Of a stretch of 64,000 nt of DNA, positions 50,732 to 61,485 are shown one piece after another. Numbering within the stretch: the stretch's first letter is position 1; the number at the start of each line of letters is the position of its first letter. The stretch comes from Sipunculus nudus. Taxonomy: Eukaryota; Annelida; Sipuncula; Golfingiida; Sipunculidae. The notes beneath the pieces were generated by a model. It did no database searches and was not told the DNA's origin. It saw nothing but the letters and a program-made list of their open reading frames with translations. The position numbers and the translations under genes were made by a program. Where the stretch lies: contig CM049318.1 in NCBI GenBank assembly GCA_026874595.1, positions 53,421,250 to 53,485,249 on the forward strand, given 5' to 3'.

Positions 50732-51751
50732 ATGCGCGCCGGAAGCAGAGGAAATGTACTTCGTGTCAGCCTGATAGGGGGCGCACTCGTTCTTGCTGGC
50801 TTCCTGTATTTCAGTGACTCTTTGCGAATAAATATATTCAACTATGTGAAAGATGTCGACTATCGGAAAGATTTCGAACCAGGCGGCTTGTTAATGCGTA
50901 AATCATGCACTTTAGATTGTCTCACACAGAAACCGATATTCTGCAGAAATGGTAATTATAGTCTCGTGGATTTTAGCGTGAATAAGACAGAAAGCCCAGA
51001 AGAAAGCAAGAAGAGACAGGAATCATTTGAAAAGGTGTACAAAAGCAAAGCCTGGGTTCATAATAAAGCAATATTAGACGCCCGATATTCAGAGGTCCAG
51101 GGCTCAGGCGCTGGATCTACTTTAGAATGGGCACAAGAAGCCATTGGTGTTTTACATTCCGTGATTAATGAGCTGAAGAAACAGTTAGGCAAAGACACAA
51201 TCCGGATTTTAGACGTCCCGTGCGGAGATATGGTATGGATGAACCGTTTTCTACAAACTCGCGATGATATTAATTACACTGGAATGGATATAGTCCCTGA
51301 GTTAATAACAAATCACAAAGAATGCTACAAACGTTTCACCAACTGGAAATTTGTACATCAAGATATAGTTGCCCAACCATTAAGAGAGACCTATGACGTC
51401 ATATTTTGTCGAATGATGCTGCAACATTTATTCACTGCGGATGTGTTTAAAGTATTGCATCATTTCCAAGAAAGTCGTACACCATATTTATTAACTACAA
51501 CGTTTCCCGGTGCTGGTGCCCACGTGGAACTGAAAAATGACGAGAAAGGTCGTTTTCGTCTGCTGAACCTCCAACTTCCGCCTTTCTCACTGCGCATGCC
51601 CATATGCATGACAAGGGATGGAGACGTTGACCGCGGTATACATCACTACTTAGCACTCTGGGAAATGCCTTTAAGATCAATGTCGCAGTGCAACCCAAAG
51701 ACAATAAAAAAACCTGCAGGGGCAAAACTGGATTTTCTAGTTTGCAACTGA
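50732..51751 (+). CDS. Type II membrane protein with class I SAM-dependent methyltransferase domain
   Basis: A 339-residue single-exon ORF. The ATG at 50732 is chosen because it has A at -3 and directly precedes a basic stub and a membrane anchor; upstream extension has no ATG, only TTG at 50672. Residues 1-11 are basic. About 12-28 is a short hydrophobic anchor (VSLIGGALVLAGFLYF), of Golgi-like length. N-glycosylation sequons at Asn75 (NYS), Asn84 (NKT) and Asn181 (NYT) fit a lumenal C-terminal domain. The catalytic domain has motif I ILDVPCGD (159-166), an acidic residue at the end of strand 2 (GMDIV, Asp186), QDI (210-212), YDVIFC (221-226) and LLTTTF (253-258). The LDVPCGD...LLTTTF...LNLQLPPF pattern recalls a family frequent in bacteria and in molluscs. 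The substrate is unknown. Type II topology suggests a secretory-pathway acceptor such as a glycan or secreted protein, which is inference. Confidence 0.85.
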   Translation: MRAGSRGNVLRVSLIGGALVLAGFLYFSDSLRINIFNYVKDVDYRKDFEPGGLLMRKSCTLDCLTQKPIFCRNGNYSLVDFSVNKTESPEESKKRQESFEKVYKSKAWVHNKAILDARYSEVQGSGAGSTLEWAQEAIGVLHSVINELKKQLGKDTIRILDVPCGDMVWMNRFLQTRDDINYTGMDIVPELITNHKECYKRFTNWKFVHQDIVAQPLRETYDVIFCRMMLQHLFTADVFKVLHHFQESRTPYLLTTTFPGAGAHVELKNDEKGRFRLLNLQLPPFSLRMPICMTRDGDVDRGIHHYLALWEMPLRSMSQCNPKTIKKPAGAKLDFLVCN

Positions 51752-51765
51752 AACAATTAAGATTA

Positions 51766-51771
51766 AATAAA
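51766..51771 (+). terminator. poly(A) signal after the methyltransferase ORF
   Basis: AATAAA begins 15 bases after the stop codon, giving a very short 3' UTR if used. Other downstream signals cannot be excluded. Confidence 0.4.
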
Positions 51772-52402
51772 ACGGTGTACTCATGTCTGCATTCCAAACA
51801 AAAATTTAACCAATCATGGCGCTTTGGTAAAAACACATCTTTCCTTAAAGACATTTTAAGATCTCTACGGGAAGATGAATCAACAGCACAACTAGGTAAA
51901 AATAATACCGCTTGACACTATCGTTACAACGTGGTACGATGACAGTTTACCTCACGGATGGTTAGACAAAAGGTTCAAACACGTTTTGGCACATATTTCT
52001 TGTGTAGCATAAGGACACCAATTAATCCTGCATATTACCATTAATGCAGATGCTTAGACGCTATTGAAACCAAAATGACCGAATCACTAGTATATCCGAA
52101 AGAATGGACACTAACCTATAAATAAAATGAGATATTGCTTCTTTTCCACCTAGCTTCCGGTTGTATCAGCCAATAGGAATCTGGCATGATTGTACACACT
52201 GCAATGTATGACGGGAAGGTCCCCGGAAGGGTGTTTATGAAAATAAGGGTCTATCCTGGAAAGTGAGCTGCTTTTATATGCAAGTGAGAGATTCATTTGC
52301 TTAGATTCCTTTGCTTGATTTGTATGGAAATCCTCTTGGTTCTGTCCAAAGATCCTTGTGGCAGACTTTCACCCTTTTAATTTTTACGTTTTTTTCGAAT
52401 TT

Positions 52403-52650
52403 ACGTTTATAATCGGATTTTAATGAAATTTTCAGGATAGCTCTTCAATGATACAAGGAATTGATTACATTTTAGGGGTGATCCAGATGACCATCTAGAT
52501 CCAGGAATTGTTTAGGGGAAAATGCTGCGTATCCATCATATGACAGTGCCATATGTGGGATATGCGCTGCCTTGGCGATGGTCTGCGCACTCTGAGTGCT
52601 TTTCTGGTTCATTTTACATATGTTTAAAAGAATGAGTCATTTTTACGGAT
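52403..52650 (-). repeat. SINE-like element with conserved core, copy 1
   Basis: The minus strand reads AGCACTCAGAGTGCGCAGAC then CATCGCC. After a variable segment comes GGATCTAGATGGTCATCTGG, then CAATTCCTTGTATCATT and CCTGAAAATTTCATTAAAAT. The CACTC.GAG.GCGCAGACC block and the CCTGAAAATTTCAT.AAAATC tail resemble a deeply conserved domain of metazoan SINEs and associated LINE tails; I recall this type but cannot name the family with certainty. A tRNA- or 5S-like head was not found. Confidence 0.55.
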
Positions 52651-52800
52651 GGCTTGTTGGTAATGTATCTGATCTTCTAAAAGGCGCTCATATGAAAGCA
52701 TTTTGATTACAATATTTATTCGGACATATTCATGTACAGACATCAGAAAGGTGAAATAAAGTGAATAAATAAAAAGGAAAAGAATACAGTGCAAAACCTA

Positions 52801-53040
52801 ATATAAACGGATTTTAATTAAATGTTCAGGATAGCTGGGCAATGATACAAAGAACAAATGATTACATTATTGGGGTGACCCGGATCACTATCTGGATCCG
52901 GGAATTTTTTTAAGGAAAAAGACTGCCTATATGACAATGCCATATGTTGGTAGTGAGCTGCCATAAAGGTGTTCTGCGCTCTTTGAGTACTCTTTTAGGT
53001 CATTATACATATATTTAAAAATCAAATGTCATTCATACAT
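52801..53040 (-). repeat. SINE-like element with conserved core, copy 2
   Basis: Direct repeat of the 52403-52650 copy at an offset of about 400 bases. It shares GGATTTTAAT.AAAT.TTCAGGATAGCT, CAATGATACAA, TGATTACATT, TGACAATGCCATATG-like and CTGCGCTCTTTGAGTACTCTT on the plus strand. More diverged in the core than copy 1. Confidence 0.55.
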
Positions 53041-53779
53041 TTCGAGAAATAAACATTCTTTAAAGTATATTTATTCATATTTTGTTCGCCATAGCTCTGC
53101 TTGATTGGAATCGTCATTTTTCAACTAAGAAGGGTTAGACTGAGTATTGAACGTTTGCGTGTCAGCTTCCAGTATAATGTGTCATGTTAAAAAATCATCT
53201 TTTATTTAGGAAACATTTTTATCCAAACAATTGATCTTTCATAAGCTTTCACTTTTCTACACAAAGTCATAATTTCTTCAAATTATTTTCACAGAATAGA
53301 TGGCTTATATATACACTCGCCATCACTCCCGTAATGATGGTGCCGTGCCCATACTGTTTTTCGGAAGAAAAAAAAACATCTTCACGCAAAATTTGTATAC
53401 CCTATATATGCCTCACGTATACTTCTTGTTTGATCTCTTAAACTGTATAATTTGCCATTCTTTGTTGACTTTTTTCAGGGGAGGGGTTTCCTGGAGAAAC
53501 CATAGCACATGTGATCTTTATATCTTGAACAACAGTCCCTGCGAAAAGCACAAGATAAAAATATGTGACCTTCAGTCTCTACCAGCTCATTACAGAACTA
53601 TTTATCATATGAAATCGTGGATTTTCCATGGGTGCATCAAGAGTATATTTATTGTACATTACGAGTGGAGAAATTAATACATAATGTGAAATGATACATA
53701 TTTATGGTCGCATTTCAAAAGGTTGTAGCTTTTTGTTACTATTTTTTGGTGACTATTTTTTTTAAAAACTAGGGACCCA

Positions 53780-54400
53780 TGGGTCCCGACGGTAAGCTGA
53801 ATTTTTCTTAAAGGATATGTTTTTGAGCTTTTTTTCAAAATGCGGGTTATGTGATCAAGTTTGAAGCCAATTGTCAATCCAAAATGGCGTTATCATCTGG
53901 AAACAGATATGTGGATGAAAGGTTTGGCTTAAAATGCAACCACAATCTCTTAAAAGAAGTTGGTCCTATGACCTTGACCTTGAACTTAAAATCAAAAGGG
54001 TTCTTACTTTAGTGGTTGGCAATATATAAGTCAAGTTCAAATCCAATATGTCAGTCCAACCTGGAGCTATCATCTGAAAACAAATTTGTGGACAGATGGC
54101 ACCTTGTGACCCGAAAATTAATCAAGTTCATACTCTATTGGCGGGTAGGCTTTAAGTTCTAATTGAAGGTTTGGGATGAAAAGTTTGGCTTAGAATACGT
54201 CCACAATCTTTCTGAATAAGTGGGTCCTGTGACCTTGACCTTTGAACTTATGACCCTAAAATAGGGTTCTTGTTTTAAAGGCGGGCTATATACAAGCCAA
54301 TTTGAAATCGAAATGCCAGTCGAATCTGGAGTTATCATCAGGAACAGATTTGGCGGACATACAGAAAGACGAACAGACGGACAGACAGGGTGATTAATAT
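53780..54400 (+). repeat. GACCTTGACCTT-type tandem units, three copies
   Basis: TTATCATCTGGAAACAGAT-like segments recur at about 53893, 54069 and 54330, each after a 'CAGTCCAACCTGGAG' variant. GACCTTGACCTTGAACTTA follows the first two (53970, 54233). The last unit ends in GACGAACAGACGGACAGACA, a tail common on mollusc repeats. The block's length and sequence match a known type of mollusc interspersed repeat, though I cannot give a family name. Confidence 0.65.
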
Positions 54401-54489
54401 ATGGTATCCGACAATTCAAGCGTGGTCCTAATAAACACACGTTTCAGGACACAATTTGAAGCCAAAGTTGCAAATCTCAATATATAAGT

Positions 54490-54740
54490 ATCAATATAAT
54501 TTGACAGTCTCAAAATAAAGGAAAAAATGCATAAAGATAGAAAAAAATACAGATGGCGCTTTTTCAGATGACAGTTTTCAGGAAATGAAGATACCAGTCA
54601 TAAGCAATAAACACACCAGGTTTCGTGGGAATAGATGATACCATAGCTGAGAAAAATTGATGTTATTTGACGGTCTCAAACACAGAAAAAAATCGTTTCA
54701 ATTAGAAAAAATACAGTTTTCGCCACCAGTTTACGGGAAC
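54490..54740 (+). repeat. two-copy 168-bp tandem repeat
   Basis: TTTGACAGTCTCAAA...AGAAAAAAATACAG (from about 54499) and TTTGACGGTCTCAAA...AGAAAAAATACAG (from about 54667) align, each followed by a short CGC-containing segment (GGCGCT, TTCGCCACC). Confidence 0.6.
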
Positions 54741-55889
54741 TGACAACCCTAGTCATGGTCAATATTCAATGCAAGATTCAGGGCAATCAATGCATTGATT
54801 ATCAAGATACTGGAGGTTTTGTATAAATTTTTTAATTATTCTTGGGGTACTTACAAGCCCCATAGCTCGGACGATAAAGGTTATGGTGACATAATTTCAG
54901 GTTCCCAAGGAGATTTTTATTAACCTCCCTGGAGAATTCAGTTACATGTTTCTAGGGTCAAAGGTTACGATTTGTGCCCTGCTAACGGCCGGCCCGGACT
55001 GACGACTGACACAGTACCATTTTTATACCTCAGTTGACTTTCGACCAGCTAAGCTTAAAAAAATCATGATCATATGGAGGTACTGGTCTATCCTTATGAT
55101 TAGTATCAAGGCTCTAACACTAACAATTTTTTTATTACAGAAAATAAAATACTGAACATATTGATTCCTTATATATCATCTATATTCTGCAAAATGTAGC
55201 AGCTGTTTACTTTCTATGAAGCTTTTTTTCACCAAAATTGTAGTACCTTTCCTACCTACTATGCCTTACCTTTTTTCTAATGCCTTCATATATTTGTCAT
55301 ATGCCTTTTTACTGGCTCTGCGTCTAATTTTCTCAGTCAATTTATCCAAACAAGATTTTCTGGGAAAAAGCATTTCTAAGGTGCAATCTTACTGCCATAA
55401 TGTTAGGAATATTAATGTGCCTCTAAATTATTAACATGAGTAATTGAGTAGAATTGTTAGCCAACAATTCGGGTTATATTTTGACATACAAATTTAGTAA
55501 AAACATATGGAAATGTAGTTCTGGTAGACATCACGAAGTGTTAACTACTGTGACTCCTTGGCGGTAAGGCTTTCTCAAAACCTTAATGGAATTTTCATCG
55601 TTACAACCTTATCTCGTGATTATATCATGAAGCCTCCCTGCTGTCATTCATTCTGGATGTCTTAATGTTCACGCTTTAACCCTTTACTGTTCAGATTAGC
55701 CTGCGGATTGTCACACTCCTACTGTTCAGATTAATTTAGCATTTTTTCCACATTTTGACATGAATCCATATAAGAGACATTAACTCGTTAACCGTTCAAG
55801 GTTTCTTTGTGAAATTTTCATGATTTACTGTCAGGTATATGTCCTTTATGTTCATTATAATTTTTTTCTGCATACCTTGTTTGATTTAT

Positions 55890-57340
55890 ATGTAACTTAG
55901 GTAAATACAGGTAAAAACAGGTAAATCTGTACTACCTGCATTTCCACTCACTGCTAAATCACCAAAGTGACCCCTTTACCTTGTTCAGGTAACCCATTTA
56001 CCATTTGATCAAAAAAAGGAAAATATAAGGATTTTTCTTTACTCTAAGGTAATTTTTAATTAAAGGTAAGTAAAAGGTAAATGATTTGGTTTAATAATGG
56101 AAAGGGAACCACCGACGAACAAGAATGGGCAAATAAAATTGGATTTTACTGTGCAAATCAAATATTTTTCACCTGAAACGCTTTCTGACCCAAAAAGCAT
56201 ATTCTAGGACTCTGTTAACATATAACACATGTTTACCTGTACAGGTAAGTAAAGGTAAGTATAGGTAAATTATTTTTTTATTCTGAATGTGCACGCAAAC
56301 ACCTTGTTCATCATTACAGTTACTATAAATTAATACCTTATCTATTTATTGACTGTATGATTCACTTTTGATATAAGAACAGGTGCTATTAGTACAGTAT
56401 TGAAGTTACCTATGTGAATACCCTTGTTCTTCAACTGATCTAATTACCTGTGGCAGTGACAAAATCATGCCAGAGAGGAATATAGATGAACAGGTGTTAA
56501 TTGTTTCAAAACATATTATATATTGATTTTAGAGATATAAAATATAAATTGATAATTTTGGTTATGGTTACACATAAAAATATACTCACCTGTACAGGTG
56601 AGTTCAGGTAAATACAGGTAAATAATTTTTTTCGAGTGAAGAATATATTTATACATGTAATAAGGGAGACCACCAAAAAAAAAACCTAAATTTTTATGTG
56701 CCATGTGTAAATTATATGAATTACAGGTACTAACTGCACAATAAATCAGGTTACCTGAAATGATACCTTTGATCTTAAACAGATTTAATTACCTTTGCAA
56801 GTAAAGAATATTAAGACAACTTTTCAGTTTAAAAGTAGAAAGGAAAATTTTGAAGGAGTCAAAACAATATGCAGAAACTATCTTTAAATCAACTGCACAG
56901 CTACTAGACGTGTGAATTTCCATTTTGGCAATTGCTACCTGTAAAAATATACTCACCTGCACAGGTGAGTTAAGGTAAATAAAGGTTAATTCTCAATTTT
57001 TTATTTCAATTATATATTTATACGTGTTATAAGGGACATAACAAAAAAAAATTTATTTTTGTGTAAAATATATAAATTATGGGTGCAAACTGCACTATTT
57101 ATCTAGTTACCTGTAATATACCTTTTTATCACAAATTAATATATTTTAACATGTGCAGTCTGGAAACAATTTAATCGCTGATGGGAAGATTTTAAAACTA
57201 AAAATCTCGAAAATTGCGTTTACTCTGGTTGTAAAAGTTCCATGCTATAATTAAATTTCTGTTTAGTTGGCCTGTCGCGTTTATGCTGCACAGGTAAAAA
57301 TCAGGTGCGACAGGTAAACAGGTGTGCACTTGGTATGATC
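55890..57340. repeat. about 350-bp tandem array rich in CAGGTA/CAGGTG
   Basis: Four to five diverged units are anchored at about 55900, 56235, 56589, 56953 and 57295. The best units centre on TCACCTGTACAGGTGA, a perfect 16-base palindrome at about 56586-56601, or its TCACCTGCACAGGTGA variant near 56955. Each is followed by A/T-spaced CAGGTAAATA motifs, then TATTTATAC(A/G)TG, AAGGGA, a long A run and TTACCTG. There are well over a dozen CAGGTA/TACCTG or CAGGTG/CACCTG sites in 1.4 kb. No ORF of note. Confidence 0.8.
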
Positions 57341-57817
57341 AACAATTAGCCTGAATAAACATTGATATATCTAAAAACTTCCCATTCAAAACATTGCTGA
57401 TGTACTACAATGTGAAAAAAAAACCAAATATGACTTAAAATTTATTAAAACATTTGTTAATTTCCTAATTAAGGGGATCCATGCAAATTTCTTTTGAAGT
57501 ACCCGCCCCCCGCGGCTGACGGTGTTTGAGCGATAATAATGAATATACCAATATGTAGCACACAATGTACATTGACGAGGCGGTTTTGCAGACTTGAATC
57601 GTAGGATTATCTTACCATGTCTAAAAAAATGATAAACAAAAAAAAATAAAACACTTTATGTGCAATTTAAGATGCAAAATGACCAGTTTGTTTGTGTTTT
57701 CCTTAAACGGCCCAAATGTACAGCGTCAACACTCGGCCAGCGGTGGAGAGTTTAAGCGGTGACGCTGCAAACTTTCCTCAGCCAATCAGAACTACTTTTA
57801 CATCGGCAAGGTTCACG

Positions 57818-57902
57818 TGATATGGTCTCGCGTGTTTATTTTGAATAGGCTTTAACATCAAAAAGGTTCACGTGGCAAGGTCTGGCGTGTTTATTTTGAA
57901 GG
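57818..57902. repeat. 51-bp tandem duplication
   Basis: GGTTCACGTGATATGGTCTC and GCGTGTTTATTTTGAA are repeated 50 bases later with three or four changes. Each copy has a CACGTG E-box and, read on the minus strand, an AATAAA. A CCAAT motif (AGCCAATCAGA) lies 30 bases upstream at about 57780. Confidence 0.75.
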
Positions 57903-58322
57903 CCTCGGGAGATAAATGGAGGGGGGGGGGGGTTCTGGAACAATCCTCTCACGTCATGCCACATATGCATTAGAACGGATTCTTTCTCGCAGGGATAAGA
58001 AACAATGAGAACACTGGTAGTAGAGCAATCATTTTTTACATATTTAAAAAATGCACAGTAATGTAAAGAAATCATCATGAACAAGAATATAAAATAATGA
58101 AAAATGAATATTTTTTTAAAGCTAGAAAGGTCTTTTTAAAATGTGCTTTTGGTAATAATACAATATTTCATACTGGTCTTCTATGCCTTTCCATAATAAA
58201 AAAAATTATATTCAACAACTTATGTTGTTTCAATGAAAATGTTTTCTGTTTATGTGTATATTTGTCTGCGTGGACTTGCTTTTAGATTATGATTGCCAAT
58301 GCTTAGACATGAATGTCTGGGT

Positions 58323-58338
58323 GGCCCTGAAAAGGGCC
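58323..58338 (-). promoter_or_regulatory. histone-type mRNA 3' stem-loop
   Basis: The minus strand reads GGCCCTTTTCAGGGCC followed by ACCCA. This matches the replication-dependent histone 3' stem-loop (GGYYYUUHUHARRRCC, 6-bp stem, 4-base loop) at every position, and ACCCA is the usual downstream flank. No histone reading frame lies within the 1.2 kb upstream on the minus strand. The nearest same-strand ORF is the piggyBac transposase, whose stop codon is about 1.25 kb away. It may be the 3' end of a lost histone gene, part of the transposase transcript, or a rare chance match. Confidence 0.6.
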
Positions 58339-58526
58339 GCTGAAACGAAATGAGAACTTGGTTAGATTACTGTCTTACAATCACATTGAAGGTGAATAAA
58401 TATGATCAAATTATCTTTTACAAAGTTTTGTTTACCAGTTTACTGTTAAGAATGATTACCTTAAAAAATGTAATAAATTGTAAGAAAAACACAATGTCAC
58501 GTATATATTTAATCCATCAAGCACAA

Positions 58527-58634
58527 TTGGTCCCACTGAAGGCGAGCACCAGGTGACGGGATACCCTGTCCCTCAACACTGCAAAGCCGTGAGAGAGCAA
58601 GCCACCTGGGTAAACAACCTTGCAGTGGTCCCAA
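58527..58634. other. structured non-coding patch
   Basis: CACTGCAA (58577-58584) pairs perfectly with TTGCAGTG (58620-58627). ACCAGGTG pairs with CACCTGG, and TTGGTCCCACTG partly pairs with CAGTGGTCCCAA. The GC content is higher than around it. It resembles a structured RNA or transposon end, but no family was recognised. Confidence 0.3.
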
Positions 58635-59591
58635 ATAAGCTATCTAACACATTTGAACATCTTAATATATAAAGGAAACATTTTATATTAAAATACACAA
58701 TATGTACAAATACCATACACAATACTAATCATGATAATTAAAAATGAACTGAACTCACCTCTGAGGGCCAGGACACTGTACTCACCTGGGGATGCACATG
58801 CCAAATTAACAATACATAGGACGGTCTAATTACTCTTATAAATAAAGCCCATACAAATAGAAAACACCACACAAGTGAATCTGCATTATAAAATATAACC
58901 CATGTATAAAATGTACAATAAAACAGTCCTAAAGAACACCAGATGTATAAGGTATACATATAAAAAGCAACATTCAAATTCTGAAAGAATCATATATACA
59001 AATATATAATAGTCTGTGAAACAGGTATACAAATAAATGTTGTAAAAATACACACGAAGGGATCAATTATATAAAGTGACAATAAGACATACTGTACTTA
59101 AAAAAGTAGACAAACAGATACACTGGTACATAGTGGTACACAGTGAATATCTGGCATAATAAACATGTGAATATATGCACTGATGTTGTAAACAACATAT
59201 GGACTTGTATATAAAACAAACATGTAAATATGAATTATAAGGTGTAAAACACACTGACAGTATACAAAACAACATTCAGTGACAATCTACAAAAATAATT
59301 ATCAGTGACTTGTAATAAGGTTGTGTATGCATACTCTTATAAACTATTAATAATGTGTGAAAAGTGTGTGTGCAGAATAAAATGTATACCAGTACTGATT
59401 GTAAAAACAAGTGTATGCAGAAAAAAGTGTAAAGTGACTGTATAACTATATACAAATATATGTAAAAAGTTAAAATCTGTGTAAAAACAGTTTAAATCTA
59501 TGAAATGCACAAACATAACATATATAAATCAGTTACATGACATGCAACATCAAAATATAAATTACACCTTACCTAATGTGTTGTGATGCTT

Positions 59592-61262
59592 TTAAAAACA
59601 GTCAGTCCTGCACAGAGGGAGGTCACACTGGATGCACCTGTACTTGGTCTCAACGTACCTACCTGATTTGGTGCGCTTCCCAACGAGCTTGCACTGCATA
59701 CAAGCCCGTTTCCTACCTTCCAGCTTCTCCATCTTGTGCTGTCTAAAGGTGCTGCTGGACGACTGGTTGGCTGGCTTCCTCCCAACTCTCATTTTCCTGG
59801 ATGTAAACCCACCTGCAAGTTGCTTGGCCACCTCAACATGAAACTTAAGGTGGTCATACTGTTTGTCAGCAGGATCCTTCTGAGAAAAGAGAAGCCATGC
59901 ATTTACGAGTGACATGCTGACACCATACCACAACACATAACGCCACCACTTCTTACCTGGCCGACCTACCTTGTAGTATGTGGTCAACTGGTCTGACCTG
60001 TCAACACCTCCCATAAACCTGTTGTAATTTACAATGGCATGTGGCTTGCGCACCTGGCTGTGGTCTTCAGAAGCCGGAGCTAACCCTGGGTCTTGATTGG
60101 TTGACAGCAAAGCCACATGCCTCCTGCTCCTGTCCCTGAAAAGAGTAAACATCAGGTTACCCTTCTGTTTCTGTACACAATCTCCTCTCTCTCTCAGGGA
60201 TGACCGAGCATCTGCAGGGAGGCCTCGTCTGGTGGTAGTGACGGTCCCACACACATAGGTCTTCTTTGAGGCCATGGACTCTGCAAGGTGTACTGATAAA
60301 AAAAAACGGTCAAAATACACATGATGGTACCGATACTGATATGCTGTAGTTAACTGGTTAACAACATCAAAACCTAAACCAAAGGCAGACCTAGTGGCTG
60401 TCGACTTCCCAGTATAAACAATAAAATCTAAACAATACCCAGTTACAGACTCGCACAGCTTCCAGACCTTGATGCCCCACTTGGTTGGCTTACTGGGAAT
60501 GTACTGCTTAAAAGCAAGCCTGCCTGTGAACCCTATCATAGCCTCATCAACACTCAGTTCTCTCCTAGGCAGATAAGCTGAAGAGAAAGATGACCTAAGC
60601 TGAGTGATCAGAGGTCTCACCTTATGTAAAGGGTCAAAACCTGGCCTACCTCTAGCTGGGGCTGTTGCAGAATCTGTCAGATGTAAATACTGATTAATTT
60701 TCACAAACCTGGTCTTAGTCATGATCGAGGAAATCCAGTCACATCGGTAGCAGGGGTCAAGGCTCCAGTAACACCACAGCTGCGGCAGACACTTCACACC
60801 CATCATCATGTTTATGGCAAAAAATGCCCTTACCTCATCTAGGGTCACGGGATGCCACAGAGGGTCAGCCTTGCCGGACGCACTGATCACCTGCTCCGCA
60901 TACCTGTTCGTCTCTGTGACAATCAACTGAAAAAAAGCTAATGGTAAAAACAAAAGGAAATAATCAAGGGGCCGTGCATCCCTGCCCAACTGGTGTCCTG
61001 GCCCGGTTCGACGAATGAAGGGCTCGACGTCGGCCTGGCCAGTCGCCCGCTTCCAGGACCCGGGGTCATCGTCAAGGACGCCACCGATGTCACTCTCGTC
61101 TGAGCTCTCGTCTGAGCTGTCATCCTCCGTGACAGCGATGTCGGACTCGTGCCCCAGTATCTCTTCCAGCTGCTTTCTCTTCTGGCGAGCGGCAAGCCCC
61201 TCCTCCTCCGTAAACCCAGGAAAATCCTCATCACTCTGGGAGCTCTCAAATAGCTGGTCCAT
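59592..61262 (-). CDS. piggyBac-family transposase, intact
   Basis: A 556-residue intronless ORF. The start at 61262 (MDQLFESSQSDEDF) is preferred to an upstream Met 18 residues earlier because piggyBac proteins typically begin with such an acidic stretch. Residues about 2-70 are acidic and Ser-rich. The DDE_Tnp_1_7 catalytic domain spans about 85-455 with Asp239 (SVDEAM), Asp318 (VYFDRFF) and Asp421/Asp424 (MGGVDRSDQ), spacings of 79 and 103 like those of active piggyBac enzymes. The C-terminus carries CMQCK...CIQCDLPLC...C (Cys521, 524, 543, 546, 551, 555), the zinc-binding end-recognition domain. The protein would cut and paste DNA at TTAA. No stops or frameshifts, so the element is young or the gene is selected. 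A domesticated gene is possible, but the flanking TTAA end at 61560 argues for a transposon. Confidence 0.95.
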   Translation of the reverse strand: MDQLFESSQSDEDFPGFTEEEGLAARQKRKQLEEILGHESDIAVTEDDSSDESSDESDIGGVLDDDPGSWKRATGQADVEPFIRRTGPGHQLGRDARPLDYFLLFLPLAFFQLIVTETNRYAEQVISASGKADPLWHPVTLDEVRAFFAINMMMGVKCLPQLWCYWSLDPCYRCDWISSIMTKTRFVKINQYLHLTDSATAPARGRPGFDPLHKVRPLITQLRSSFSSAYLPRRELSVDEAMIGFTGRLAFKQYIPSKPTKWGIKVWKLCESVTGYCLDFIVYTGKSTATRSAFGLGFDVVNQLTTAYQYRYHHVYFDRFFLSVHLAESMASKKTYVCGTVTTTRRGLPADARSSLRERGDCVQKQKGNLMFTLFRDRSRRHVALLSTNQDPGLAPASEDHSQVRKPHAIVNYNRFMGGVDRSDQLTTYYKVGRPGKKWWRYVLWYGVSMSLVNAWLLFSQKDPADKQYDHLKFHVEVAKQLAGGFTSRKMRVGRKPANQSSSSTFRQHKMEKLEGRKRACMQCKLVGKRTKSGRYVETKYRCIQCDLPLCRTDCF

Positions 61263-61350
61263 GTTGACTACCCAAAATGGCCGACTGTTACGGCCACGTG
61301 TTTGATGGCCAATCACAGCTTATCTTTCATAAATGCTCGGCGTCCGTGCT
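61262..61350 (-). promoter_or_regulatory. likely transposase promoter
   Basis: Within 90 bases upstream of the start, the minus strand carries GTGATTGGCC (inverted CCAAT box), CACGTG (E-box) and GGCCATTTTG (YY1-like). No clear TATA box; a CATTTATGAAA segment is the nearest. Assigned by position only. Confidence 0.35.
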
Positions 61351-61485
61351 TGTTTTAAATAATGATCACGTGTAAAAAAAACGCCCAGGTGTGTGTCATT
61401 TGCTTACATGCAAAAATGGTGCATGACAATCGAGATTTCATCTCATAAACTGACGCCAATTACAGGTATGTAAAAATTACCTTTT

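Noticed and set aside
53300-53677. 125-codon plus-strand ORF
   Set aside because: Composition follows the AT-rich background, no domain or motif is visible, and its 5' part has no regulatory context. Length is within chance for 64 kb.
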